From: an uncultured Pseudomonadota bacterium
Lineage (GTDB): Bacteria > Pseudomonadota > Alphaproteobacteria > RF32 > CAG-239
Assembly (NCBI GenBank): GCA_902494875.1
Contig: CABUUO010000007.1
Coordinates: 1 to 64,000 of the forward strand
Length of the DNA: 64,000 nt
Direction of reading: 5' to 3'
Shown: positions 44,767 to 52,794 of the stretch, piece after piece
Numbering within the stretch: the stretch's first letter is position 1
How the letters are laid out: each line of letters opens with the position of its first letter
Program-made: the position numbers and the translations under genes
Notes under the pieces: model-generated
Seen by the model: the letters and a program-made list of their open reading frames with translations, nothing else
What the model was told of the DNA's origin: nothing
Databases searched by the model: none

Positions 44767-44895
44767 ATGAAAAAATCTAAAAACAAATTATCAAAGAAAG
44801 GAACTCCGGCAGTTTCAGCCGAGCCTCCTAAACGTAACTTTTTCTTCCAATCTTCTATTTTTGACGAGGGCTTGACAGTTCTGAAGGAGGTGTAA
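44767..44895 (+). CDS. 42-residue basic peptide encoded ahead of a GNAT
   Basis: ATG preceded by AGGAAA; the stop TAA lies 2 nt before the GNAT start codon, and the GNAT Shine-Dalgarno lies inside its last codons. The peptide starts with a Lys/Ser/Asn-rich stretch (MKKSKNKLSKKG) and ends with a more ordered part (FFFQSSIFDEGLTVLKEV). Tight coupling implies real translation. It may be a substrate, partner or leader of the GNAT; no family is recognised. Confidence 0.6.
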   Translation: MKKSKNKLSKKGTPAVSAEPPKRNFFFQSSIFDEGLTVLKEV

Positions 44896-44897
44896 TT

Positions 44898-45443
44898 ATG
44901 CTTACCTTTAGAACCAATATCACGTCTGACGATCTGGAAACGGTTCGTCAGATATCGGCTTCGTCAGGCATTTTTGACGAAGACTGTGTCGACATCACCG
45001 TATGCTTGGCCGATGACGCCCTTTACCAGCTTGAGCACCCCGAAGACGACGATTATCCGCACGACACCAAATTTTTGTTTGCGGAAGAAGACGGAAAAAC
45101 CTGCGCTTACGCCTGCTATGGCGAAATCGCCGATTCCAACGCCTCCTATGAGCTTTACTGGCTGGCAACGCACAACGCCTGCCGCGGCCGGGGTATTGGC
45201 AAAAAGCTGATTAACGAACTGATCAGAAGACTGAAAGCGGACGGAGCCCGCAAGCTGTATATCAAAACCGACAGCGAACCCCGTTATAAGGCGACGCGTC
45301 ATTTTTACGATTCCTGCGGTTTTACTCTTGAGGCAACCCTGAAGCAGTATTATGATAACAACGACGATTGCTGCATTTATTCTATGCATCTTGGCAACGA
45401 CAACGACGATGCCGAAGACGAAAGCCTTAGTGCAGCCGAATAG
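44898..45443 (+). CDS. GNAT-family N-acetyltransferase
   Basis: A 181-residue GNAT. The acetyl-CoA pyrophosphate loop is ACRGRGIGKKLINELIRR, and the C-terminal strand is HFYDSCGFTLEATLKQYYDNNDDC. An acidic tail of about 15 residues follows. GGAGG lies 6 nt upstream, within the 42-codon ORF. The acceptor is unknown; the upstream Lys-rich peptide is one candidate. Confidence 0.85.
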   Translation: MLTFRTNITSDDLETVRQISASSGIFDEDCVDITVCLADDALYQLEHPEDDDYPHDTKFLFAEEDGKTCAYACYGEIADSNASYELYWLATHNACRGRGIGKKLINELIRRLKADGARKLYIKTDSEPRYKATRHFYDSCGFTLEATLKQYYDNNDDCCIYSMHLGNDNDDAEDESLSAAE

Positions 45444-45462
45444 CCGTTTGTTTCTCTGCTGT

Positions 45463-45503
45463 TAAAAAAAATCCTCAAACATTGCCGTTTGAGGATTTTT
45501 TTA
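45463..45503 (+). terminator. terminator after GNAT
   Basis: Long stem AATCCTCAAAC/GTTTGAGGATT with A and T runs on either side; it serves both this gene and the convergent SUKH gene. Confidence 0.85.
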
Positions 45504-45517
45504 ATGTACTTGCCGCA

Positions 45518-45922
45518 TCAAAGTCTCAAAATATATCCCGCAGCCGTCTCCGCATCACCGGTTTGGTGCCGCACTTCTTCACTCCCTCGTTCCAAAATCA
45601 GGTAAACGCCGTCATCATAGGCCAAAACATCTGATTCGTTTTGCCCCAGCAGCAATACGCCGTCATTTTGCTCCCAGACAATGTCCCGATTCATCTGCAA
45701 AACGTCGCTGAACGGACTTTCTGCCGGCGGCACCGCAAACACTTCCGCCCCGTCACAGTAAATACCGTTATGCTTTGCCAAAAGCCCCTGCCACGCTTCC
45801 GGAATTTCCGGCAACCCTTCGGCATTAAGCTTACGATTGCACAACAGAATATCTTTTCTGTCCGCTCCCGGAGCACACTCGGCGTCTTCGCTAAGTTCGA
45901 TCCGTCTCAAAAGTTTCTCCAT
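45518..45922 (-). CDS. SMI1/KNR4 (SUKH)-like candidate immunity protein
   Basis: A 134-residue acidic protein. The order of LLAKHNGIYCDGAEVFAV, VLLLGQNESDVLAYD and YLILERGSEEV fits the SUKH/YrhA fold, a common immunity family against secreted or delivered toxins. The ATG at 45922 is set by a purine-rich site inside the end of the upstream gene. It starts 1 nt before that gene's stop, a typical toxin-then-immunity order. Confidence 0.6.
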   Translation of the reverse strand: MEKLLRRIELSEDAECAPGADRKDILLCNRKLNAEGLPEIPEAWQGLLAKHNGIYCDGAEVFAVPPAESPFSDVLQMNRDIVWEQNDGVLLLGQNESDVLAYDDGVYLILERGSEEVRHQTGDAETAAGYILRL

Positions 45923-45923
45923 T

Positions 45924-47645
45924 TCACTGCCTCTCCGCACTGTTTTTATTGACCAGCCCTTCCCGTTGACGGGTAAAACGCCGCTCGGCTGCCGCAACAT
46001 CTTTGTCATTGGCATAAATAATCTTGTTAAAAGCCGCAATCAACGCCATCGGCTTGCGATTGTCCGGATTCCGCTTAAAACTGATTCTTTTTAACAATTT
46101 GAGGATACGGCCGCCCTTGCCTTTGACGCCTTCAACCTCATAGGCATTCTGTTGCTCCGCCCCGTTTGCCGGCAGAACCTTGTGATCCGCATTGCTGTAC
46201 TCCACGCTCAAAGGCGCACCGTCTATTCCGTGCATAATATCCTTGTGCATACCGCGCGCCCGGCCGTTGTCCTGCTCTTTCTCGGACAGAACCAGCCGCA
46301 TGCCGTATTCCGTCTTTTTCAAATCAAGACCGATATAATGCCCTTCCCGGTTTTCAACAGCCTTGACTGTGCCGCTGCGATGCATTTCCAATATGAATTC
46401 GGATATCTTTTCGCTGTCGACGCCCATACCGCGCATGGCTTTGAAAATAGCTTCAAAATTCTCTGCCGCCAGCTTTTTGACATATTCCTTTTTGGCATTT
46501 TCATCTCTGGCCAGCAGATTCAGATCCGCCTCTCCGGACAATTCCAGCTTAACCGGCGGCGTATAAGTATAATCAACGTTCCTCAGATTGCCGTCCCGCA
46601 CGTCAAACATCATACGCAGATTGTCAACATTGTTCACCGCCGTGGGATCTTTAAGCTGGCCGGCATCCTGAATGGCATGGTCATGATGCACCGTCGGCAC
46701 CAGATATTTATTTCCCGGCAGCTGGATTTTCGGCAATTTTCCTTTCTTCAGCTTATCAACGGCATAATCAGCCGTTTTTTCGTTGCATCCCAAAGATTTT
46801 AAAACTTCGCGAAATTCGTCTTCATGGTTGGCAATAAACGTTTTCACGAAAAAGTTGCGCGAACCTTCAAAAACGTTAATCCGCGGCTGGTCTTTATATT
46901 CCTCGGGCTGTTTGGCGTTCCGATACTGCCAGAACACGTCTTCAAAATCGGCCACCCGCATTTCCTTAACCAGCTCCGGCGCAATTTCCGCGGCTGCCAA
47001 AGCCTCCCGTACTTCGCTCTCCATTCGGCGGAAATTTTCAAATTTGGCAAATTTTTGCCAGGCCGGACTCATCTCAAGCGGATAAACGCTTCCGTCCGAA
47101 ATTTCCGCCCGTTCCCTGTTTTTATATCCCGGAGACAAAATGTCTTCATCGGGCTTTTCGACCGCGCCGTCAAATTCCATGCGTATCACGCGGCGCATAT
47201 CCGCGGGGATCGGAATTTTGAACTCAAACTCGTTAAATTCCAAACCGTTTTGCTGTAATTTGCTCTTCAGCAGCGTCTCCGCCTCTTGCAGATTGCCGAT
47301 ATTCAGCAGCTTTTCGGCAAATTCGCCGTCAACAGCAGCCAACAGATCCCGGCCCCGCGGACGCTCGGTCAGGTTTAAAAATTTAAGTTCCCGCTCGCCG
47401 GAAAAAACAATCTCGTCGCGGTAAGAGTCCTGTGCGCTTAAAAATTCCCGCATTTTTCCGGGTTGGACAGCCTGATCCGGCAACGCCAGAAAAACCTCAT
47501 AGGCTTCCATCAGGGCTTCAATCTCGCAGCATTGCTTCTGGTTTTGCTGCAAAAGTTCCGCTACGTCGCTTTTCTGCCGCAGCTGTCTGCCGCTGTCCGG
47601 ATACACTGGTCTCGGATTTTGCGCTGCTGTCCTGTAATAAGCCAT
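45924..47645 (-). CDS. large protein of unknown function, candidate toxin with HNH-like segment
   Basis: A 573-residue soluble, highly charged protein without signal peptide or membrane helix. Around residues 300-345 the segment NKYLVPTVHHDHAIQDAG followed by NNVDNLRMMFD is reminiscent of HNH/Endo VII-type nucleases (paired His, then Asn-Leu), though the final His is not obvious. The rest is unrecognised and probably helical. AAGGA precedes the start. The SUKH-like gene follows with overlapping stop and start, which supports a toxin/immunity reading. No secretion system is nearby. Confidence 0.55.
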   Translation of the reverse strand: MAYYRTAAQNPRPVYPDSGRQLRQKSDVAELLQQNQKQCCEIEALMEAYEVFLALPDQAVQPGKMREFLSAQDSYRDEIVFSGERELKFLNLTERPRGRDLLAAVDGEFAEKLLNIGNLQEAETLLKSKLQQNGLEFNEFEFKIPIPADMRRVIRMEFDGAVEKPDEDILSPGYKNRERAEISDGSVYPLEMSPAWQKFAKFENFRRMESEVREALAAAEIAPELVKEMRVADFEDVFWQYRNAKQPEEYKDQPRINVFEGSRNFFVKTFIANHEDEFREVLKSLGCNEKTADYAVDKLKKGKLPKIQLPGNKYLVPTVHHDHAIQDAGQLKDPTAVNNVDNLRMMFDVRDGNLRNVDYTYTPPVKLELSGEADLNLLARDENAKKEYVKKLAAENFEAIFKAMRGMGVDSEKISEFILEMHRSGTVKAVENREGHYIGLDLKKTEYGMRLVLSEKEQDNGRARGMHKDIMHGIDGAPLSVEYSNADHKVLPANGAEQQNAYEVEGVKGKGGRILKLLKRISFKRNPDNRKPMALIAAFNKIIYANDKDVAAAERRFTRQREGLVNKNSAERQ

Positions 47646-47752
47646 CTCTCATTCCTTTTTTTGTCCATAATAACACATTGGACAAAATATTACAATATGC
47701 AATTCTACCCCGAGCCTGTTAACATATTGTTTAAAACACCTGCTCAGAACAC

Positions 47753-47784
47753 AAAAAACCCCGGCTGACACCGCCGGGGTTTTG
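47753..47784 (-). terminator. terminator of aspS
   Basis: AACCCCGGC/GCCGGGGTT stem with a T-run on the minus strand, just after the aspS stop. Confidence 0.85.
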
Positions 47785-47789
47785 TTAAG

Positions 47790-49562
47790 CTATTTGTTTC
47801 CGTCAACCGGAACCGGTTTAATATGCAGTTCGTCAAGCTGCTGCTGCGTTACAAAGTTCGGTGCCTGCATCATCAGGTCCTGAGCCTTGCCGTTCAGCGG
47901 AAAAGCGATGACGTCGCGAATAACTTCCTCGTCCAAAAGCAGCATAATCAAGCGGTCAACGCCGTATGCGGAACCTGCGTGCGGAGGAGCGCCAAACTTA
48001 AACGCGTTCAACATACCGCCAAACTTGTTTTCAACCACGTCCCTGCCATAGCCGGCCAGTTCAAAAACCTTATACATAACCTCGGGAGAATGGTTGCGCA
48101 CACCGCCGGAAAGCAGTTCAACGCCGTTGCAGACAAAGTCGTACTGATAAGCAAGAATATCCAAAGGCTCCTTGTTCAATAACGCGTCCATTCCGCCCTG
48201 CGGCATTGAAAACGGATTGTGTGAAAACTCGACAGCACCGGTTTCCTCGTTTTCCTCATAAAACGGAAAATCGACAATCCAGCACATCTTAAACGCATTT
48301 TTGTCAATCAACCCCAGCTCCTCGCCGACCTTATTGCGCAAACGGCCGCTGAACTTGTCAAATTTTACGCCTTTTCCGACCATGAAAATTACCGCGTCGC
48401 CCTCAGCCGCGCCGTAATTGCTCTTCAGTTCGCCGAGCTTTTCTTCGCTCAGCAGTTTGGCAATGCCTTTGGCACCGCCGGGAGCAAAGGCCACATAGGC
48501 AATGCCGCCCATACCTTCTTCCTTAGCATAGGCATCAAGCTTGTCAAAGAAAGAGCGCGGTTTTTCGGCAATGCCTTTTACCGTCATGGCTTTAACCGTC
48601 TTACCGTCTTTGACCAGCCCGTCATAAACGCCGAAACCGCTGCTGCCGAAAAACGAGGTTGCATCCTGTAAGATCAGCGGATTGCGGAGATCAGGCTTGT
48701 CCGAACCGTATTTGGCCATCGCTTCCCGGAACGGAATATGAATATAAGGTGCCTGATCCACGGTCTTGCCGTTGGCAAACTCGTTAAAAATCGTGCCCAA
48801 CGTGTGCTCAATAACTTTAAATACGTCTTCCTGGGTTGCAAAGCTCATTTCCATATCCATCTGGTAAAATTCGCCCGGCGAACGGTCTGCGCGCGGATCC
48901 TCATCGCGGAAACACGGCGCAATCTGAAAATATTTGTCAAACCCCGAAACCATCAAAAGTTGCTTAAACTGCTGGGGTGCCTGCGGCAAAGCGTAAAATT
49001 TGCCGGGATTAAGACGGGAAGGCACCAGAAAGTCGCGTGCACCTTCCGGAGAGGATGCCGTCAAAATCGGAGTCTGATATTCGGTAAACCCCTGTTCGCG
49101 CATCAACTCGCGCGAACGCTGAATAACGGCCGACCGCAGCAGAATGTTCTTATGAATGCGCTCCTTGCGCAAATCCAGAAAACGATATTTCAAACGGATG
49201 TCTTCGGGCGCGTCATCTTCAACCGCAACCTGAAACGGCAGCACTTCCGCCCGCGAATGAACCTCTATGGCGCTGACTTTAATTTCAATGTCTCCGGTCG
49301 GCATATTCTTGTTCACGCTTTCTCGCGCAATCACCCGGCCGCTGACGCCGATAACCGATTCCGGACGTAAGCCTTCCACCGTTTCAAACAAATCGGAACT
49401 GCTGTCTATCACACACTGCGTAATGCCGTAATGGTCCCGCAAATCCACAAAACACAGATTGCCGAGATTGCGCTTGCGGTGAATCCAGCCGGCCAGCTTT
49501 ACTTCTTTATTGATATCCGCGGCCCGGAGTTCGCCGCAGGTGTGAGTACGATAGCAATTCAT
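47790..49562 (-). CDS. aspS: aspartyl-tRNA synthetase
   Basis: A 590-residue bacterial-type class IIb synthetase. It has an N-terminal OB-fold (GWIHRKRNLGNLCFVDLRD), motif 2 FRDEDPRADRSPGEFYQMD, the bacterial GAD insertion in the middle, and motif 3 GVDRLIML. The flipping loop EGARDFLVPSR is intact. It charges tRNA-Asp. GAGG lies 7 nt upstream. It is monocistronic. Confidence 0.98.
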   Translation of the reverse strand: MNCYRTHTCGELRAADINKEVKLAGWIHRKRNLGNLCFVDLRDHYGITQCVIDSSSDLFETVEGLRPESVIGVSGRVIARESVNKNMPTGDIEIKVSAIEVHSRAEVLPFQVAVEDDAPEDIRLKYRFLDLRKERIHKNILLRSAVIQRSRELMREQGFTEYQTPILTASSPEGARDFLVPSRLNPGKFYALPQAPQQFKQLLMVSGFDKYFQIAPCFRDEDPRADRSPGEFYQMDMEMSFATQEDVFKVIEHTLGTIFNEFANGKTVDQAPYIHIPFREAMAKYGSDKPDLRNPLILQDATSFFGSSGFGVYDGLVKDGKTVKAMTVKGIAEKPRSFFDKLDAYAKEEGMGGIAYVAFAPGGAKGIAKLLSEEKLGELKSNYGAAEGDAVIFMVGKGVKFDKFSGRLRNKVGEELGLIDKNAFKMCWIVDFPFYEENEETGAVEFSHNPFSMPQGGMDALLNKEPLDILAYQYDFVCNGVELLSGGVRNHSPEVMYKVFELAGYGRDVVENKFGGMLNAFKFGAPPHAGSAYGVDRLIMLLLDEEVIRDVIAFPLNGKAQDLMMQAPNFVTQQQLDELHIKPVPVDGNK

Positions 49563-49681
49563 TTAAAACCTCATTAAACTGTTTCAAAACGCCGGCTTTT
49601 GTATGCCGACCTTTGTATTTTTATTCCCAAATCTTTACAAAAGCAACAGTTATCTGCCCTTTTATAACGATTTTGACACAT

Positions 49682-49722
49682 AAAAGCAAAGGCACCCGGA
49701 CTTTTGTCTCCGGATGCCTTCG
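49682..49722 (-). terminator. terminator of the 49.7-kb gene
   Basis: Imperfect 12-bp arms AAGGCAcCCGGA/TCCGGatGCCTT with flanking A/T runs. Confidence 0.75.
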
Positions 49723-49739
49723 CTGAAAAAACGACAATT

Positions 49740-50303
49740 CTATTCAACCCTGGGCTTTGGTGCCGTCAAACGTACCTGAGCGGGCAGAAAAAACGGCTGT
49801 AAACCGGTCTCGCGGAAAAAGGCTTCGGCCTGCTGCCGCCAAGTCTCCGCATCAGTGCCCGGTTTGGAAATACTCCATACCGACACCTGGTCTTCATCCT
49901 GCGCAAGCACAATCTCAAGATTGGCCAGGCCGCTCTGGCGCAGCGCATTATGCAGATTATAAGTCAAATGGAGCAGACTCTCTCCCTTCACTTCTGCGTA
50001 ACACTGCACACCGGATTCGGAACCGGCAAACGCCGCATCGGAAGACACCGGCATCTGTCCTTGAAAAGCACCGGCATAAAGAACCTCTGCAATATGCGAA
50101 ACATCACCGTCTTCAGCCAGATAGAGCACGCCGTAACGTTCATCTTCGCGTCTGGCATCAATCCATACCGCCGGAACCACCGCACCGGGCAGGCCGTGCG
50201 CTGCAATAATTCCCTCTACAAAGTTTTTGAACTCTTCCGTCGACATTGTTCTGTGAGCATTGTCAACAGACTTACCTGAATTGTTTTTCAAAAAAGCAAT
50301 CAT
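49740..50303 (-). CDS. unknown protein, paralogue family member 1 of the 49.7-53.4 kb cluster
   Basis: A 187-residue soluble acidic protein. The middle holds GLPGAVVPAVWIDAR, and the C-terminus has ETWRQQAEAFFRETGLQPFF. Both elements recur in the 52.8-kb protein (VTVVPAV, then AAWQAIVATICEKIGAQPRF), and the tail also in the 51.0-kb protein. No Shine-Dalgarno site is visible; instead a TTACTAACTTAAAA stretch lies about 12 nt upstream. A TTGACA box is found further up. It is followed by its own terminator. The function is unknown. Confidence 0.7.
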   Translation of the reverse strand: MIAFLKNNSGKSVDNAHRTMSTEEFKNFVEGIIAAHGLPGAVVPAVWIDARREDERYGVLYLAEDGDVSHIAEVLYAGAFQGQMPVSSDAAFAGSESGVQCYAEVKGESLLHLTYNLHNALRQSGLANLEIVLAQDEDQVSVWSISKPGTDAETWRQQAEAFFRETGLQPFFLPAQVRLTAPKPRVE

Positions 50304-50403
50304 AGTCTGATTTGTTTTAAGTTAGTAATAGGAATAAAAATCTCTGTGTACTTTTCTTCCTAGCCAAAATTTTGTCTAATGTCAACTGTTTATTACAAAA
50401 AAC

Positions 50404-50432
50404 AAAGGCAGCCTCTTCCGAGGCTGCCTTTA
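50404..50432 (-). terminator. terminator of the 50.4-kb gene
   Basis: Perfect 12-bp arms AAAGGCAGCCTC/GAGGCTGCCTTT around TTCC, with a T-rich tail on the minus strand. Confidence 0.88.
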
Positions 50433-50446
50433 TATAATATATGTTC

Positions 50447-50953
50447 TCAACCGAAAATTTCCCGGCAGGGAACAAGCCGTATGTCGGCATCAGCAAACGC
50501 TGTCTTAAGATACTGCGGCACCGAAGTCACCCGACGGCGCAGCAAGACATAGCTCGGCGTTTTTTCTTCATCCGCGGGGAAAACAATGTTCAGCAGCACC
50601 GGCGCTGTATGCACCAGCCGTTTCAAAGCATCCTCACTGATTTTTCGTTTAGATTCTATCTCCAGCACTCCCTCAAAACCAAAGCGCTGCAAACAGACAC
50701 CGTATTTTCTGAGCCTTTGCAGATATCCAAACAGAAATGCGCGGCATTCCTTGAGCGAACAAGGCGGATTATCGGCATTTTTCAGCATAGAAATCACCAA
50801 AAACAAACTCTCCGGATAGGGAAAGCAAGACCATACCCGCACCGGAACGACCTCATAGTCAAACAAGGTTTCACGCTCCAACAAACGCTTCAAATATTCG
50901 GCATCTATAGGCTTTCGACCGTTTTTAGAACCGACTAACGAATAATTTTTCAT
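50447..50953 (-). CDS. unknown protein of the 49.7-53.4 kb cluster
   Basis: A 168-residue soluble basic protein. Visible features are PIDAEYLKRLLERETLF, FPYPESLFLVISMLKNA and a RRRVTSVPQYLKTAF segment. It lacks the W...GxQPxF tail of its neighbours, so it may be unrelated or far diverged. No Shine-Dalgarno site; the region before ATG is A/T-rich. It has its own terminator. The function is unknown. Confidence 0.65.
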   Translation of the reverse strand: MKNYSLVGSKNGRKPIDAEYLKRLLERETLFDYEVVPVRVWSCFPYPESLFLVISMLKNADNPPCSLKECRAFLFGYLQRLRKYGVCLQRFGFEGVLEIESKRKISEDALKRLVHTAPVLLNIVFPADEEKTPSYVLLRRRVTSVPQYLKTAFADADIRLVPCREIFG

Positions 50954-50980
50954 AAAATAATTTTTTTGTTAAGCAATAAA

Positions 50981-51006
50981 AAAGGATGGTTTTTCAGCCA
51001 CCCTTT
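50981..51006 (-). terminator. terminator of the 51.0-kb gene
   Basis: AAAGGaTGG/CCAcCCTTT stem with a run of T on the minus strand, 30 nt after the stop. Confidence 0.75.
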
Positions 51007-51038
51007 CTGTTTCAGTTACCCCTGAGGATAAAACGTCA

Positions 51039-51572
51039 TTAAACCTTTCTCATCCAAACATTTCGGAAACAAGGCTGTCCAAACCCGTTTTTACGACAAA
51101 ATTCACCCAGGCTTTTCTGCCAGTAATCCAGATTCGGATGCACGCGGCTTTTTACGGAAGCTGCGGCAGTCATGTAAAAATGACCGTCTTTTTCATACAC
51201 CGCATAATTGCTTTTCAGCGGCTTGGGCGCTTCTGCGTCACGCACGGCGCATAAAGCCTCAACCAAACTTGCGGCCGGAACTTCAACGTTGACCAAACGC
51301 CCCTGAACAAATTCTCTGGCAGGACAGGTAAACATCTCAAGGCGCGCCGCCAAAACAATCGGATAATAGGCAAAACTGTTGCATGCCTTAATGGCGGTTA
51401 CGGCATCCTGAAAACTATCAGTCTCAATGCCATAATCATACTGACCACACTTGATTCCATTGTCCAGAGCCGGATAAGCATCAATGTTCACACCGAAGCT
51501 TTTCAGTTTGGCAAGCTGCTCGTGAAAATATTTTTCACTGCCCACGGTAACAAAAAAAGCAAAATTTCTCAT
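51039..51572 (-). CDS. unknown protein, paralogue family member 2
   Basis: A 177-residue protein from the ATG at 51572 (an upstream TTG is less likely). The C-terminal DYWQKSLGEFCRKNGFGQPCF matches the tail of the 49.7-kb and 52.8-kb proteins, preceded in all three by a strand with Gly/Asp and ISA/TAA-like residues. The start lacks a Shine-Dalgarno site and has TTATTAACTTAAAA upstream, 13 of 14 bases identical to the 49.7-kb gene. The function is unknown. Confidence 0.68.
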   Translation of the reverse strand: MRNFAFFVTVGSEKYFHEQLAKLKSFGVNIDAYPALDNGIKCGQYDYGIETDSFQDAVTAIKACNSFAYYPIVLAARLEMFTCPAREFVQGRLVNVEVPAASLVEALCAVRDAEAPKPLKSNYAVYEKDGHFYMTAAASVKSRVHPNLDYWQKSLGEFCRKNGFGQPCFRNVWMRKV

Positions 51573-51668
51573 TTTTGAAAATTTTAAGTTAATAAATCTA
51601 AAAAAATACAAAACTTCTTTTGTTTTATCACATTTTTAGACAAAATCAACATTTATCTTACTCTGCAA

Positions 51669-51705
51669 AAAAATAAGGGAAGGTTTTACCCTCCCCCATT
51701 ATTTT
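51669..51705 (-). terminator. terminator of the DHH-like gene
   Basis: Stem formed by AATAAGGGAAGG and CCCTCCCCCATTATT with bulges, ending in T-run on the minus strand. Confidence 0.7.
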
Positions 51706-51710
51706 TACAA

Positions 51711-52676
51711 TCAGACAATCATCTGGTCAACCGTACGGGCTGTCAGACGCAGTTCGTCCTGCGTCATCACACGTCCGCGCGGACTGCCGCCGATGACTTC
51801 TCTGCCGCCGAAACCGTTGTTCCCCGACAGGCCGAAAACTGTGTTCAACCGGGCAAAAACATTTTTCAGTCCGCCCAAACCGAACAATTTCTCAGCCACG
51901 CGCTGATTGGGACAGCCGATGGTAATGTTGCCGGCATTTTCAACCAGGGATATCACAACCGGATTATCCCAGCCGTCAATGTGTCCCGGACAATCTTCAT
52001 CGTCCCGGCGCTGATACCATTCGTTGAAACCGAAAACCCGGCTTCCGTTAATCAGCATCACCGCCCCGAATTTCTCGCCGCGTTCCCGAAGATCAAGCAA
52101 AGCGTTATCCACTCGGCTGTTTTCCAGTTCTGCCGCCATTTTTATAAACGGAGCGGCATTGCGGTTAGTCAACAGCCAGCGCCACCCCTGAATTGCGGCC
52201 AAAGCCGACAGTTCGTCCTCGGCGCCGTTGCCGTACATTGCATTCCATGTCACCAATACCTCTCCGAACGGCATTGACAAGATATCCCGGCCGATCGGAT
52301 CCGTATCGACAATGGCAATCGTTTCTGCCAGTGCAGACACGTCTTTTTGCCATACGGCACGCAAATTTTCCGGCAGCTGCTCGGCATATCTGTTGTCCGG
52401 ATGCGGAAGCAAGCCGGACAGAGCGGCAATCGCAAATGTGTTGTCAGCGTCAATATGGTTGACAACAAACGGTTTGTCTGTGTTCCGTCCGAAAAAATCT
52501 CGATAGGCGCGAATGGCCACGCTCTCAAGATGCGACATCTCGCCGTGATGGTCCATCTGCAAACCGTCAACCACGGACTTGCAGCCAAAACTGCATTCCA
52601 CTGGAACCGCGGCTCCTGATTTAACGATTAAATCAACATCATTAAAATTTTTTCTCATGATAACTTTCAGGTTCAT
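51711..52676 (-). CDS. DHH-phosphoesterase-like protein
   Basis: A 321-residue soluble protein. Segment LQMDHHGEMSHLES (near 40) carries a DHHG motif, and VVNHIDADNTFAIAALSG (near 94) carries an H-x-D-x-D set like the metal site of DHH phosphoesterases. A late FGGREVIGGSPRG resembles the GGxxxxAxG loop of DHHA1 domains. The order differs from classical DHH proteins (DxD usually precedes DHH), so the assignment is tentative. If right, it may cleave a short oligonucleotide or cyclic nucleotide. No Shine-Dalgarno site. It has its own terminator. Confidence 0.55.
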   Translation of the reverse strand: MNLKVIMRKNFNDVDLIVKSGAAVPVECSFGCKSVVDGLQMDHHGEMSHLESVAIRAYRDFFGRNTDKPFVVNHIDADNTFAIAALSGLLPHPDNRYAEQLPENLRAVWQKDVSALAETIAIVDTDPIGRDILSMPFGEVLVTWNAMYGNGAEDELSALAAIQGWRWLLTNRNAAPFIKMAAELENSRVDNALLDLRERGEKFGAVMLINGSRVFGFNEWYQRRDDEDCPGHIDGWDNPVVISLVENAGNITIGCPNQRVAEKLFGLGGLKNVFARLNTVFGLSGNNGFGGREVIGGSPRGRVMTQDELRLTARTVDQMIV

Positions 52677-52733
52677 AATTATAATTTTAAAAATAAATTC
52701 GCAATCTTCAGGCGTCGCGAAATAACCTTTTAA

Positions 52734-52761
52734 AAAGGAAGGGAAATATCTCCCTTCCTTT
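52734..52761 (-). terminator. terminator of the 52.8-kb gene
   Basis: Perfect 11-bp arms AAAGGAAGGGA/TCCCTTCCTTT with a 6-nt loop and T-run on the minus strand. Confidence 0.88.
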
Positions 52762-52794
52762 GATAGAACTCCGTAAAGAGTATGACCGCTTCAA

